Assembly (NCBI RefSeq): GCF_000834015.1
Contig: NZ_JXQI01000062.1
Coordinates: 62,001 to 126,000 of the forward strand
DNA length: 64,000 nucleotides
Source of the DNA: Prevotella pectinovora
Lineage (GTDB): Bacteria > Bacteroidota > Bacteroidia > Bacteroidales > Bacteroidaceae
Direction: 5' to 3'
The first letter of the stretch is position 1. Each line of letters begins with the position of its first letter. The notes under the pieces were generated by a model, which had not been told where the DNA came from, did not search any database, and worked only from the letters and a program-made list of their open reading frames with translations. The position numbers were made by a program, and so were the translations under genes. Below, one piece after another: positions 25,464 through 34,379 of this stretch.

Positions 25464-27623
25464 ATGAGAGTTTACCAGACTAATGAAATCAAGAACATTG
25501 CCTTGCTTGGCAGTGCGGGTTCCGGCAAGACTACTCTTGCCGAAGCGATGTTGTATGAGAGTGGTGTCATCAAGCGCCGTGGTACAATAGAAGCAAAGAA
25601 CACGGTTTGTGACTACTTTCCAGTAGAACAGGAATATGGCTATTCTGTATTCTCTACTGTATTTAATGTGGAGTGGAATAACAAGAAACTGAATATTATC
25701 GATTGCCCTGGCTCAGATGATTTTGTGGGCGGAGCAATTACAGCGCTTAATGTCACAGACCAGGCATTGGTGCTTATTAACGGTCAGTATGGTCCGGAGG
25801 TCGGAACTCAGAATTTATTTAGATATACAGACAAGCTGAAGAAGCCGGTTATCTTCCTCGTCAACCAGTTGGATAGCGAGAAGTGTGATTTTGAATCCAT
25901 TATTGCACAAATGAAAGATATCTACGGCACCAAGTGCGTGCAGATACAGTATCCTTTGAATACGGGACCAGAATTCAATTCCCTTATCGACGTGCTTCTC
26001 ATGAAGAAATATTCATGGACGCCTGAGGGCGGTGCACCTATCATCGAGGATATTCCTGAAGAAGAGATGGAGAGGGCTATGGCTCTACATAAGGAGCTCG
26101 TTGAGGCTGCTGCAGAGAACGACGAGACTCTGATGGAGAAATTCTTTGAAGAAGAGACACTTACAGAGGATGAGATGCGTGAGGGTATCCGCAAGGGACT
26201 CATCACACGCTCGATATTCCCAGTGTTCTGCGTTTGTGCAGGCAAGAGTATGGGCGTTCGTCGCTTGATGGAATTCCTTGGTAACGTAGTGCCGTTCGTT
26301 AGTGACATGCCGAAGGTGCATAATACGAGAGGACAGGAAGTTCCTGCCGATTCCGACGCGCCTACTTCTTTGTATTTCTTCAAGACAGGAGTAGAGCCGC
26401 ATATTGGTGAAGTCTCATATTTTAAGGTTATGAGCGGAAGCGTGAAGCCGGGTGATGATTTGACGAATGCAGACCGTGGATCAAAGGAGCGTATGGCGAA
26501 TATCTTCGTATGTGCAGGAGCTAACCGTCAGTCTGTAGAGCAGTTGCAAGCGGGGGATATCGGTTGTACGGTAAAATTGAAGGATGTCAAGACCGGTAAT
26601 ACTCTCAACAGTAAAGATTGCGAGAATAGATTTGATTTCATCAAATATCCTAACTCAAAATATTCACGTGCGATAAAGGCTGTCAACGAAGCTGACACAG
26701 AAAAGCTTATGGCTGCTCTGACTAAGATGAGACAGGAAGATCCGACATGGGTTGTTGAGCAGAGCAAGGAACTTCGTCAGACTATCGTTCACGGACAGGG
26801 AGAGTTCCATTTGCGTACATTGAAATGGAGACTTGAAAACAATGAGAAATTGCAGGTTGAGTATCAGGAACCACGTATTCCATATCGTGAAACAATCACA
26901 AAGCTTGCACGTGCAGACTATCGTCACAAGAAACAGTCAGGTGGAGCTGGCCAGTTCGGTGAGGTACATCTTATCATAGAACCTTATGCCGAGGGAATGC
27001 CGGATCCTGTTTCTTACAATATCAATGGCCAGGAGTTCAAGATGAATATCAAGAACAAGGAGGTCGTTGATTTGGATTGGGGAGGCAAACTTGTATTCAT
27101 CAACTCTGTTGTTGGAGGAGCCATCGACCAACGTTTCATGCCTGCAATCTTGAAGGGAGTGATGGAGCGTATGGAGCAGGGACCGCTTACTGGAAGCTAT
27201 GCTCGTGATGTTCGTGTTGTCGTTTATGATGGAAAGATGCATCCGGTAGACAGCAATGAGTTGTCATTCATGTTGGCTGCAAGAAATGCGTTCTCAGAGG
27301 CATTCAAGAATGCAGGTCCAAAGATTCTTGAGCCGATTTATGATCTGGAAGTTTTTGTCCCTTCAGATTTCATGGGAGATGTGATGAGTGACCTTCAGGG
27401 ACGCCGTGCTCTAATCATGGGAATGGATTCTGAGGCAGGTTATCAGAAGCTTCAGGCGAAGATTCCATTGAAGGAACTCTCAAACTACAGTATCTCACTG
27501 AGTTCTATAACAGGTGGTAGAGCTTCGTTCACAACTAAGTTCGCAAGCTATGAACTTGTTCCTAACGATATTCAGCAGGAGCTGATTAAGGTTCATGAAG
27601 CAGAAATCGACGGAAAAGAATAA
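25464..27623 (+). CDS. fusA2: EF-G paralogue (EF-G2 type) with degenerate GTPase motifs
   Basis: A 719-residue protein with all EF-G domains in order, including the domain IV loop region after KKQSGGAGQFGEVH (about 492-505). The G domain departs from translocating EF-G. The P-loop is GSAGSGKTT (16-24) instead of AHVDHGKTT. The G3 motif reads DCPGSDD (80-86) where DTPGH is expected, so the catalytic His is Ser84. G4 is NQLD. This matches the second EF-G of Bacteroides, reported to translocate without GTP hydrolysis and to support growth in the gut; that role here is inference. The start follows the promoter at 25358-25388. An upstream in-frame codon at 25389 would sit at the transcription start and is rejected. 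Confidence 0.9.
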   Translation: MRVYQTNEIKNIALLGSAGSGKTTLAEAMLYESGVIKRRGTIEAKNTVCDYFPVEQEYGYSVFSTVFNVEWNNKKLNIIDCPGSDDFVGGAITALNVTDQALVLINGQYGPEVGTQNLFRYTDKLKKPVIFLVNQLDSEKCDFESIIAQMKDIYGTKCVQIQYPLNTGPEFNSLIDVLLMKKYSWTPEGGAPIIEDIPEEEMERAMALHKELVEAAAENDETLMEKFFEEETLTEDEMREGIRKGLITRSIFPVFCVCAGKSMGVRRLMEFLGNVVPFVSDMPKVHNTRGQEVPADSDAPTSLYFFKTGVEPHIGEVSYFKVMSGSVKPGDDLTNADRGSKERMANIFVCAGANRQSVEQLQAGDIGCTVKLKDVKTGNTLNSKDCENRFDFIKYPNSKYSRAIKAVNEADTEKLMAALTKMRQEDPTWVVEQSKELRQTIVHGQGEFHLRTLKWRLENNEKLQVEYQEPRIPYRETITKLARADYRHKKQSGGAGQFGEVHLIIEPYAEGMPDPVSYNINGQEFKMNIKNKEVVDLDWGGKLVFINSVVGGAIDQRFMPAILKGVMERMEQGPLTGSYARDVRVVVYDGKMHPVDSNELSFMLAARNAFSEAFKNAGPKILEPIYDLEVFVPSDFMGDVMSDLQGRRALIMGMDSEAGYQKLQAKIPLKELSNYSISLSSITGGRASFTTKFASYELVPNDIQQELIKVHEAEIDGKE

Positions 27624-27635
27624 AGGTCTGTTTGA

Positions 27636-27684
27636 AACATAAATTAAGGGGGCATGTCATGAGATATGTCCCCTTATTTATGTT
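27636..27684 (+). terminator. Long hairpin after the EF-G paralogue
   Basis: AACATAAAT plus AAGGGGGCAT (27636-27654) pairs with ATATGTCCCCTT plus ATTTATGTT (27664-27684), nearly 20 bp with one bulge. It sits 13 bases after the stop codon. Confidence 0.7.
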
Positions 27685-27798
27685 GAAAACGTGTAGAGTC
27701 TTTTCCCATTTGAATGGTGCAAGTCTTGCCGTTTCCGAAAGTACTGGCAGAAGTGGTTTGTCTCTTGATTTGTATTTTCTGTTAGTTGTTGTGATTAT

Positions 27799-30021
27799 TT
27801 AGAATGGCATGCCTACAGCGAAATGGAATGCAAAATCTCTGTTCATGTTCGGGTGGAATAATGGATAATGATCATTTTTAGATTCGTAAGCTGGATTTAT
27901 TGCTTTCATTCCCATGTCGAAGCGCAGGATGAAATAGCTGAAGTTCAAGCGAATCCCCAATCCATAGGCAACGGCAATCTGTCTGTAGAAAGAGTCCAGA
28001 TGGAACTGTCCACCTGGTTGTTCCTTGTATTCTCTCAATGTCCAAATGTTTCCAGCATCAATGAATGCCGCTCCGTGTAGTTTCCAGAACAAGGCGGTTC
28101 TGAATTCCATATTGAGGTCGAGTTTCATGTCTCCAGTTTGGTTTATGAAGTCAATGGCGCCATCTTTGCCTTTGAAGCTACCTGGGCCTAGTCCGCGTAC
28201 GCTCCAGCCTCTGACCGAGTTCGCACCACCGGAGAAATATCTCTTTTCAAACGGCAAGACTGTACTGTTGCCGTAAGGATAGGCCACACCGAGAGCTGCA
28301 TGCATAACAAGCTGGTTGTTTTGGTCGAACGAAAACTTGTGTGTGTAGTCGAAGTCGAATTTCGCATATTGGGCATAAGCGATGTTGAAAATCTTGTAGT
28401 GTTTATTGGCATCCTTCTGCATTTTCGTGATATGCGATATACCGTTGAGGATATTACCGGCTGTCTCGCAGTTTATTTTGAATGCATTGTTTTTGTGGCT
28501 GTATGTCATTCCAAATCCGATTTTCATGATGAAGAGATCTTCGTAGTTGTATTTCAAAATGACGTTTTTATTGTCTACATTATCAAGATAGTTGTCTTTG
28601 AATGTAGATGATATCCATGGCATATAGACATAATTGAGGTCTATGATGTCAACTTTGTATTGGTGTTTTTGGTTAGAGTCTGTCCATCTGTATCTTACAG
28701 AGCCTGAGAATACTCGTCTGTGGAACTCTGGACGGTTTTGCAGGTTATAGCTCACTCCGATTTCCGTTGTAGAGTAAGAACGCCTTTTGAAGTCATATGA
28801 CAGAAACGGACACATGAAGCTGGGGAAAAGAATCTTTGACTCTATTCCGTATTCTATATAATTCTGATTCTGGTAGCCTTCAAGACCGGTTATCGCTTCG
28901 TAAGCCCCTCTTAGTTTCACGCTGAACACTTCAGAGCCTCTGAACAGATTCCTGTTTTCGTATGTAAGCGATACTGCGGCACCAAGGTCTCCGGCTGTAT
29001 TTGTACCTTCAGGTTGGAAACTGATACTGTTGGGGGTGCTCGGACTCACTCTGATGTTGCAGTCGAGCAGGCCTTCACCTGCTTCTTTGAATTGAATGTT
29101 CGTGTATTTCACAGCTTGAAGCTTTCCGAGACTGTTATATGTTCTTTTGAGCATTTCAGAACTGAAGGGCTTACCTTCTTCGAGCCATGTGTTTTCCTTA
29201 AGCACATTAGCTCGCAATGGAATTCTGTCTCCTTCTGTGCTACTGTAGATAATATTGTTTATCTTGTAGCAAGTATGTAGTGTGTCTGTCTTTACTCCTG
29301 GTTTTTCGTATTTTGCTATGTGGAGTATCAAATCTACAAGTTCTTTGCCAGGTATTGAGTCTGCCGTATACGATATGAAATTCTTGTGAAAGTGGTAATA
29401 TCCATTGTTTGTCAGGGCAGATGTTATAATTCGGCGCTCCTGTTCAAGACTGTTGATGCTGAATACCGCTCCTGCCTTTATCCTTTTTTCTTTAGGGTAT
29501 ATTACATCAAGCTTCTTTTCGATGTTGTCGTCTTGGATGTCGTATGTTATGTTGTTTATGTGAAATTTCTTCCCGGGAGTAAGGATGTATGTTATATCAA
29601 TCTTGTTTTTCTTATGAATCTTCGTACGGGTCTCCACATTGGCATTGAGAAACCCGTTGTTCTGCATTGCGCTTCGAAGATCGTTGCAAGTCGATTCTGT
29701 AAGTGTGGAATCCAGAGTTACTGGCTTTTCCCCGATATTCTTTAAAGTCTTGTTGATCCACTTTGTTGAATCTTTGCCTGCAAGTGAATATGTCGCAAGT
29801 GGTATGCGTAGTGCTGAAAACCACTTTGTGTTTCCTTTCTGCTTTATATATGGTTCATATTCTGAAGCGTTTATGCTTTTGTCTGTGCTCTCTATCATCA
29901 CCTTGTTAATGAGAAACTCGTTTTCCGGTATGAATTTGGTTATGCTGCATCCCGTCATGACAGATGTCATAAACGCCACACAAAAGTGTATTAAGATATG
30001 TTTTATAGGTTTGTTCGTCAC
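27799..30021 (-). CDS. tamL: TamL: lipidated TamA/BamA-family outer-membrane protein
   Basis: An Omp85-family protein of 740 residues, the outer-membrane partner of TamB. Unlike proteobacterial TamA it is a lipoprotein: the signal ends VMTGC with the lipid Cys at about 25. POTRA-like domains follow (about 30-330; LRSAMQNNGFLNANVET and IITSALTNNGYYHF mark repeats). The 16-strand barrel carries the lid-lock signature SVRGWSVRGLGPGSF (about 604-618) and ends in a terminal Phe (FAVGMPF), as expected for a Bam substrate. The start is a GTG at 30019-30021, about 15 nt after the predicted transcript start. TamB lies 8 kb away on the same strand. Confidence 0.9.
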   Translation of the reverse strand: MTNKPIKHILIHFCVAFMTSVMTGCSITKFIPENEFLINKVMIESTDKSINASEYEPYIKQKGNTKWFSALRIPLATYSLAGKDSTKWINKTLKNIGEKPVTLDSTLTESTCNDLRSAMQNNGFLNANVETRTKIHKKNKIDITYILTPGKKFHINNITYDIQDDNIEKKLDVIYPKEKRIKAGAVFSINSLEQERRIITSALTNNGYYHFHKNFISYTADSIPGKELVDLILHIAKYEKPGVKTDTLHTCYKINNIIYSSTEGDRIPLRANVLKENTWLEEGKPFSSEMLKRTYNSLGKLQAVKYTNIQFKEAGEGLLDCNIRVSPSTPNSISFQPEGTNTAGDLGAAVSLTYENRNLFRGSEVFSVKLRGAYEAITGLEGYQNQNYIEYGIESKILFPSFMCPFLSYDFKRRSYSTTEIGVSYNLQNRPEFHRRVFSGSVRYRWTDSNQKHQYKVDIIDLNYVYMPWISSTFKDNYLDNVDNKNVILKYNYEDLFIMKIGFGMTYSHKNNAFKINCETAGNILNGISHITKMQKDANKHYKIFNIAYAQYAKFDFDYTHKFSFDQNNQLVMHAALGVAYPYGNSTVLPFEKRYFSGGANSVRGWSVRGLGPGSFKGKDGAIDFINQTGDMKLDLNMEFRTALFWKLHGAAFIDAGNIWTLREYKEQPGGQFHLDSFYRQIAVAYGLGIRLNFSYFILRFDMGMKAINPAYESKNDHYPLFHPNMNRDFAFHFAVGMPF

Positions 30022-30040
30022 TTCTCTTGGTTTTGTTGTG

Positions 30041-30068
30041 CAAAAGTATAAAAAAAATTGTACTTTTG
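30041..30068. promoter_or_regulatory. Facing -7 elements of the divergent tamL and RNA methyltransferase genes
   Basis: CAAAAGTA at 30041-30048 (TACTTTTG on the minus strand) and TACTTTTG at 30061-30068 are exact -7 elements in mirror image, 12 nt apart. They give leaders of about 15-20 nt on each side. Neither has a well-placed TTTG at -33, and the two transcripts would diverge across each other's core. Confidence 0.6.
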
Positions 30069-30091
30069 TGGCTCAAAAACTATAAAATGAA

Positions 30092-30844
30092 ATGTTAAGC
30101 AAGAATCAGATAAAATTAGTTCATTCGTTGCAGTCAAAGAAAGGACGCGACAAAGAGGGTTGTTTCGTTGCAGAAGGTCCTAAGGTGGTGTCAGATTTGA
30201 TGGAGATACTGAAGCCGAAAATGTTTTTTGCCACTCAGGGGTGGATAGATTCTAATCCTCAGATAGATAATGATATAGTTGTTGTCACGGATGATGAACT
30301 GCGTAAAATCAGTTTCTTGCAGCATCCACAGGGAGTGCTTGCCGTATTCCCGATGCTTGTGAGTCAGCCTAAATGTGATTTCGACGATTCTTCCCTTTAC
30401 ATTGCCCTTGATGGGGTGCAGGATCCTGGTAATCTGGGCACTATCATACGTGTGGCCGATTGGTTTGGTATAACGAAAATTTTCTGCAGCCGTAACACCG
30501 CTGACGTGTATAACCCCAAGGTCGTGCAGGCTACTATGGGCAGTATCGCCAGAGTGCGGGTTGAATATTGCGATTTGCAAGTGCTTTTCGATTCGCTCCC
30601 CGCCGGTTATCCCGTTTATGGAACATTCCTTGATGGTGAAGATATTTATAAGAAATCCCTCACTCCCAACGGTATTATAGTGATGGGGAATGAGGGGAAT
30701 GGCATTTCCGCAGCTATGCGAAGCCGTATAAACAACAGGCTTCTGATACCGAACTTTCCTGAGGGGCGCCAGACTGCAGAAAGTCTGAATGTGGCAATAG
30801 CCACTGCCATAACATGTTCGGAGTTCAGAAGATGTTCGTCTTGA
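30092..30844 (+). CDS. TrmH/SpoU-family RNA 2'-O-methyltransferase
   Basis: Methylates ribose 2'-OH in rRNA or tRNA with S-adenosylmethionine; the exact target is unknown. The 250-residue product has a short N-terminal substrate-binding domain (FVAEGPKVVSDLM at about 25-37). The SPOUT knot follows with motif 1 DGVQDPGNLGTIIRVADWFG (about 110-129), motif 2 IVMGNEGNGIS (about 195-205) and motif 3 ESLNVAIATAI (about 230-240). It is transcribed from the compact divergent promoter shared with tamL and has no operon partner. Confidence 0.9.
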   Translation: MLSKNQIKLVHSLQSKKGRDKEGCFVAEGPKVVSDLMEILKPKMFFATQGWIDSNPQIDNDIVVVTDDELRKISFLQHPQGVLAVFPMLVSQPKCDFDDSSLYIALDGVQDPGNLGTIIRVADWFGITKIFCSRNTADVYNPKVVQATMGSIARVRVEYCDLQVLFDSLPAGYPVYGTFLDGEDIYKKSLTPNGIIVMGNEGNGISAAMRSRINNRLLIPNFPEGRQTAESLNVAIATAITCSEFRRCSS

Positions 30845-30874
30845 ACTTTTCTGGCTTCTTTGCGTCTTGGCCTT

Positions 30875-31672
30875 CTATTTCGTTACGTTCATTGAAATCT
30901 TTCCGTCAGTCGTTATGACAATATTCACCATGTAGCTTACATAGCTGTCGGGGATGGCGAGTTCTGCTATATAGTGGAATCCTTTGCTGTCGGATGTGCT
31001 TGCTGTAAGGTCGCTCAATACGCTCTGTTTCAGAAAGTCTTTGGGAACATATTGTGTGAAGTCGCTTTTCTTAAAGTCTTTTGAGAAAATCTTTGTTTCC
31101 TGCTTGAAGATCCCCAGGTGGATAGTGTTGTCGAAATATACGCTTTCGATTTCCAGCCCGTCATCATTATATGATGTCTTCAATACTTTATATGTTGTAG
31201 GATTTACTTGAATGTAAGAGTGGTATCTCTCATTGTTACAGAACAATATGGTGTCGCTTTTAATTGTCTTGTTCTGGTTTACGCTCGTTGGCTTCTTGTT
31301 GGCGAACTGTAGTTCAAAGCTCGGGTCTTCGCCTTTTATCAGTTTCACTATGTCGCCATTTGAGTTTTTAAATTCAAATATATGCGCCGATTGTTTTAAT
31401 ATGGCGTATTTAGAGTCGTTTGCGCTTTTTAGTTCCAGAGTGTCACCATATATGGCAAATTTGATAGGCTGGCTCAGGGAGTCTGGGTAGTATATGGTGT
31501 CCCCTTTGACTTTGAAGACGACATTCTCTTCGTCAGAGTCTACCCATATGCCTTGAAAAAGTTGTTTTGCCTTCAGGTCTTCTGTACGTACGGCTGTGTC
31601 TTCTCCTTTGTTTTTGCATGAAAAGGCAGTCGTGCACAAGAAAACCAAAAGGATGAAAGTCTTTATGTTCAT
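30875..31672 (-). CDS. Lipoprotein of unknown function (possibly DUF4738-like)
   Basis: From the ATG at 31672 the product has 265 residues, beginning MNIKTFILLVFLCTTAFSC with a lipobox Cys at about 19 and a charged KNKGED linker. Another Met two codons upstream (31678) is equally possible. The body is rich in short beta-like segments: LFQGIWVDSDEENVVFKVKG, then DTIYYPDSLSQP, and a C-terminal YMVNIVITTDGKISM. It resembles Bacteroidales DUF4738 lipoproteins, but I hold that assignment loosely. It follows rfbC by 77 bases on the same strand and may be read with it. Confidence 0.65.
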   Translation of the reverse strand: MNIKTFILLVFLCTTAFSCKNKGEDTAVRTEDLKAKQLFQGIWVDSDEENVVFKVKGDTIYYPDSLSQPIKFAIYGDTLELKSANDSKYAILKQSAHIFEFKNSNGDIVKLIKGEDPSFELQFANKKPTSVNQNKTIKSDTILFCNNERYHSYIQVNPTTYKVLKTSYNDDGLEIESVYFDNTIHLGIFKQETKIFSKDFKKSDFTQYVPKDFLKQSVLSDLTASTSDSKGFHYIAELAIPDSYVSYMVNIVITTDGKISMNVTK

Positions 31673-31749
31673 TGTCATTAGATGTTGTGTGCCATAAGGC
31701 ATCTGTGTTCATTTTGAGTCTCTGTCAAGAGATTGTCGGCGTATTTGCA

Positions 31750-32298
31750 TCATTCGAACAAGACTGCCTCGGAAAATAGTTTTCCGTTGAAGTCTTTGTC
31801 GCTTGCCTGCACGTCTTTTTTTTCGATAGGCCATTCTATGTTGATTTCCGGGTCGTCGAATCGTATGGATGCTTCATACAGTGGGGCATACACGTTGTCT
31901 ACCTTGTATGTGAATATTGCTTCTTGGCTCAAGACAAGAAATCCGTGGGCAAATCCTCTCGGTATGAAAAGTTGTCTTTTGTTGTCTTCGCTGAGTTCCA
32001 CCATCACGTGTTTGCCGAATGTGGGTGAGCTTTTTCTTATGTCTACAGCCACGTCAACAACTTTGCCTTTGATTACCCTTACGAGTTTCGCCTGCGAATA
32101 TTCTCCCTTTTGATAGTGGAGTCCCCTTAAGACGCCGTAAGACGATTTCGATTCGTTGTCTTGCACGAAGTTCACGTTTCCGATGTTCTTTTCGAATTCT
32201 TCCTGTTTGAATGCCTCAAAGAAATAACCTCTTGGGTCGTTGAAGACTTTTGGTTCTATAATGAAAACTCCATCAATCGCGGTCTTTATAAAGTTCAT
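31750..32298 (-). CDS. rfbC: dTDP-4-dehydrorhamnose 3,5-epimerase
   Basis: Third step of dTDP-L-rhamnose synthesis for surface polysaccharide. The 182-residue cupin enzyme is of normal length. It starts MNFIKTAIDGVFIIEPKVF, then DPRGYFFEAFK (about 21-31), the catalytic-His segment VLRGLHYQKG (about 56-65), KVVDVAVDIRKSSPTFGK (about 79-96) and the second-base segment IPRGFAHGFLVLS (about 112-124). The other rml genes are not nearby, so the pathway is split in this genome. Confidence 0.94.
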   Translation of the reverse strand: MNFIKTAIDGVFIIEPKVFNDPRGYFFEAFKQEEFEKNIGNVNFVQDNESKSSYGVLRGLHYQKGEYSQAKLVRVIKGKVVDVAVDIRKSSPTFGKHVMVELSEDNKRQLFIPRGFAHGFLVLSQEAIFTYKVDNVYAPLYEASIRFDDPEINIEWPIEKKDVQASDKDFNGKLFSEAVLFE

Positions 32299-32318
32299 GG
32301 TCGTATTTTATTTTGTTG

Positions 32319-32326
32319 CAAAAGTA
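32319..32326 (-). promoter_or_regulatory. -7 element of the rfbC promoter
   Basis: The complement reads TACTTTTG, an exact TAnnTTTG, 21 bases before the rfbC ATG, giving a leader of about 15 nt. Confidence 0.5.
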
Positions 32327-32396
32327 ATCAATATTATTTTATTCCGTATGTGTTTTTTACTTTTTTTTATTTCACCGATTGGTTTTGAAAGTTTTA

Positions 32397-32428
32397 TTTG
32401 GCATTGTAATGGGAAAAGTGTAATTTTG
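32397..32428 (+). promoter_or_regulatory. Promoter of the HU/SPOR gene
   Basis: TTTG at 32397-32400, 20 nt, then TAATTTTG at 32421-32428. Both elements match the Bacteroidetes consensus. The start codon GTG is at 32433, so transcription would begin at or within a base or two of it. Confidence 0.72.
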
Positions 32429-32432
32429 CAAC

Positions 32433-33566
32433 GTGATAGAATTGAAAAGACATATTGAAATATTGCTTTTGGACAATGACTGTGTTGTCGTGCCAGGCTT
32501 GGGAGGCTTTGTGGCGCATCATATAGATGCTCGCTATGATGCCCGTGATGGTGTGTATCTTCCGCCGTTGCGTACGCTTGGGTTCAACCAGAAACTCGAT
32601 ATGAACGACTCCCTTCTGGCGCAGTCGTATGTCGAGGCGTACGACATGAGCTATCCGGAGGCGATGAGAAAGATAGACGAGGAAGTTGGCGAACTGAAAT
32701 CGGTGTTGGAAAAAGACGGTTTCTATGATTTGAGCGATATCGGAACTTTAGTCGTGAATGCTGACGGCCGTTATGAATTCGACCCTTGTGAGTCTGGTAT
32801 CCTTACTCCGTCTTTGTATGGCTTGTCGAGTGTAGATGTGTCTCTATTGCTTGAGGATGGCGTGACTGCGACAATTCCTGCAGCAATTGATATGCCGGTG
32901 AAATCTATTACAGAGGAGCAGGGTGGGTCTGAAAAGTCTGCTGCTCAGCAGTCGCAGCAAGTGTTCCCGTATGGTGAATCGAAACTCGCAGAAAAACTAT
33001 GCGCTGATGGTGACGTTGATTCGGAGAAGACAATCAGTATAAAGGTCAGTCTGATACGTAACGTGTTGGCCGTAGCGTGTGCCGTCTTGGCTTTCTTCAT
33101 GTTGGCGACACCGATTAATAATGTAAATGACGAGACGTCGGTTTCAATGAGTGGAATCGGTAGCGGTCTATTATATAACTTGGTTTCCAGAGATGCGAAC
33201 TCAGGAGTAACCAATGTAGTGGGTGAGAAAATCAATGCCATTCCAAGTGCCAAGTCTGGCAATATTATGGATAAAAAGATCGAGCCCCCAATAAAAAGAG
33301 TGGAACCTGTGTCGAAGCAGAAAGACATGCAGACGGAAGTCTATTGCATTGTTCTGGCTTGCAGAATAACCAAGTCAAATGCCGACGCTTTCGTCAAGAG
33401 TCTGCATGAGCAGGGGTTGGTCGAGGCTAGAGTCCTTGAGCAGGAGGGTGAATCCTTGAAGGTGGTATATGGTAATTACGAATCTAAAATGAAAGCTTTA
33501 AGCGAATTGACACAACTTCGTGAAAATGAGATGTTTTCAAGTTCTTGGATATATAAGGAAAACTAA
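32433..33566 (+). CDS. HU-CCDC81-like and SPOR domain membrane protein
   Basis: A Bacteroidetes-type protein of 377 residues that probably binds peptidoglycan in the periplasm. The N-terminal part (about 1-140) has the prokaryotic HU-CCDC81-like pattern, MIELKRHIEILLLDNDCVVV then PGLGGFVAHH and PLRTLGFNQKLDMNDSLLA. One transmembrane helix lies at about 208-228 (NVLAVACAVLAFFML). After a Lys/Pro linker a SPOR domain (about 305-377) starts VYCIVLACRITKSNADAFV and ends SSSWIYKEN. The GTG start is chosen because the family begins MIEL; there is no Met before about residue 69. The transcript appears leaderless. The FHA protein follows after 6 bases. Confidence 0.85.
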   Translation: MIELKRHIEILLLDNDCVVVPGLGGFVAHHIDARYDARDGVYLPPLRTLGFNQKLDMNDSLLAQSYVEAYDMSYPEAMRKIDEEVGELKSVLEKDGFYDLSDIGTLVVNADGRYEFDPCESGILTPSLYGLSSVDVSLLLEDGVTATIPAAIDMPVKSITEEQGGSEKSAAQQSQQVFPYGESKLAEKLCADGDVDSEKTISIKVSLIRNVLAVACAVLAFFMLATPINNVNDETSVSMSGIGSGLLYNLVSRDANSGVTNVVGEKINAIPSAKSGNIMDKKIEPPIKRVEPVSKQKDMQTEVYCIVLACRITKSNADAFVKSLHEQGLVEARVLEQEGESLKVVYGNYESKMKALSELTQLRENEMFSSSWIYKEN

Positions 33567-33572
33567 AAAAAG

Positions 33573-34106
33573 ATGAAAAGAGTACGCTGCCCTAAATGTG
33601 ACAACTACATCATATTCGACGAGACAAAGTATGCTGACGGACAGTCTTTGGTATTCCAATGCCCAGAGTGTGGCAAGGAATTCGGTATACGAATGGGTGT
33701 GTCGAAATTGCGTGAACGCCAGAAAGACGAGAATCCAGACGAGAATGCGGATGAGAATGGATGTGGTTCAATCGTTGTCATTGAGAATGTCTTCCATTAT
33801 AAACAAGTCTTGCCATTGAAGATGGGTGACAATATAATAGGTCGCTATATGAAAAATGCGAAGGTGGACTTGAAGATAGAGACAAACGACCCGAGTATGG
33901 ATATCAGCCATTGCGTTATAAATGTTTCGAGAGACAAGAAGACGGGCAAGCTAAAATATATATTGCGCGATGGACCTAGTTATACTGGAACTTTCGTAGA
34001 CAATGAAATCCTTGGCGATAAAGAGCGTCGCGTGATTTATGACGGCACTCTGTTCACTCTCGGAGCTACTAGCATAATACTGCGTGCAGCAGAAGAAGAT
34101 GATTGA
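33573..34106 (+). CDS. Zinc-ribbon and FHA domain protein
   Basis: The 177-residue product begins with a zinc ribbon, CPKC at about 6-9 and CPEC at about 31-34. An acidic spacer with the near-repeat NPDENADENG follows (about 54-63). The FHA phosphothreonine-binding domain (about 75-172) shows NIIGRYMKNAKVDL, SMDISHCVINVSR, YTGTFVDNEIL and the final LGATSIILRA. The FHA signature residues G-R, S-H and N are all present. Close linkage to the SPOR protein suggests a joint role in envelope or division signalling, which is inference. The partner kinase is not visible in this window. Confidence 0.85.
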   Translation: MKRVRCPKCDNYIIFDETKYADGQSLVFQCPECGKEFGIRMGVSKLRERQKDENPDENADENGCGSIVVIENVFHYKQVLPLKMGDNIIGRYMKNAKVDLKIETNDPSMDISHCVINVSRDKKTGKLKYILRDGPSYTGTFVDNEILGDKERRVIYDGTLFTLGATSIILRAAEEDD

Positions 34107-34196
34107 TTTATTCTTTATGCATTCAGAAAAGAGTGCAGACAAGGAATATTACTGATAGGGTTAAGCCGTAAAACTCGGCTACTTATGATATGAAAC

Positions 34197-34232
34197 TCAC
34201 TGAGTTGCAACATGTAATTCAGTGAATTTTTT
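34197..34232 (+). terminator. Terminator after the SPOR/FHA operon
   Basis: TCACTGA (34197-34203) pairs with TCAGTGA (34219-34225), followed by ATTTTTT to 34232. An additional AGCCG/CGGCT hairpin lies about 25 bases upstream. Confidence 0.6.
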
Positions 34233-34379
34233 GTATGTACTCCATATGTATTCCTTTTCTTTTGGAACATAACTTGTTTCCTTTGCATTGTCTTCATCCG
34301 TTCTTTGTTTTAAACGTGTAATAATAAATAGGAATGGAACGGCTTCTATTTGTCTAATGGCAAAGAATTTATAAAGTAT

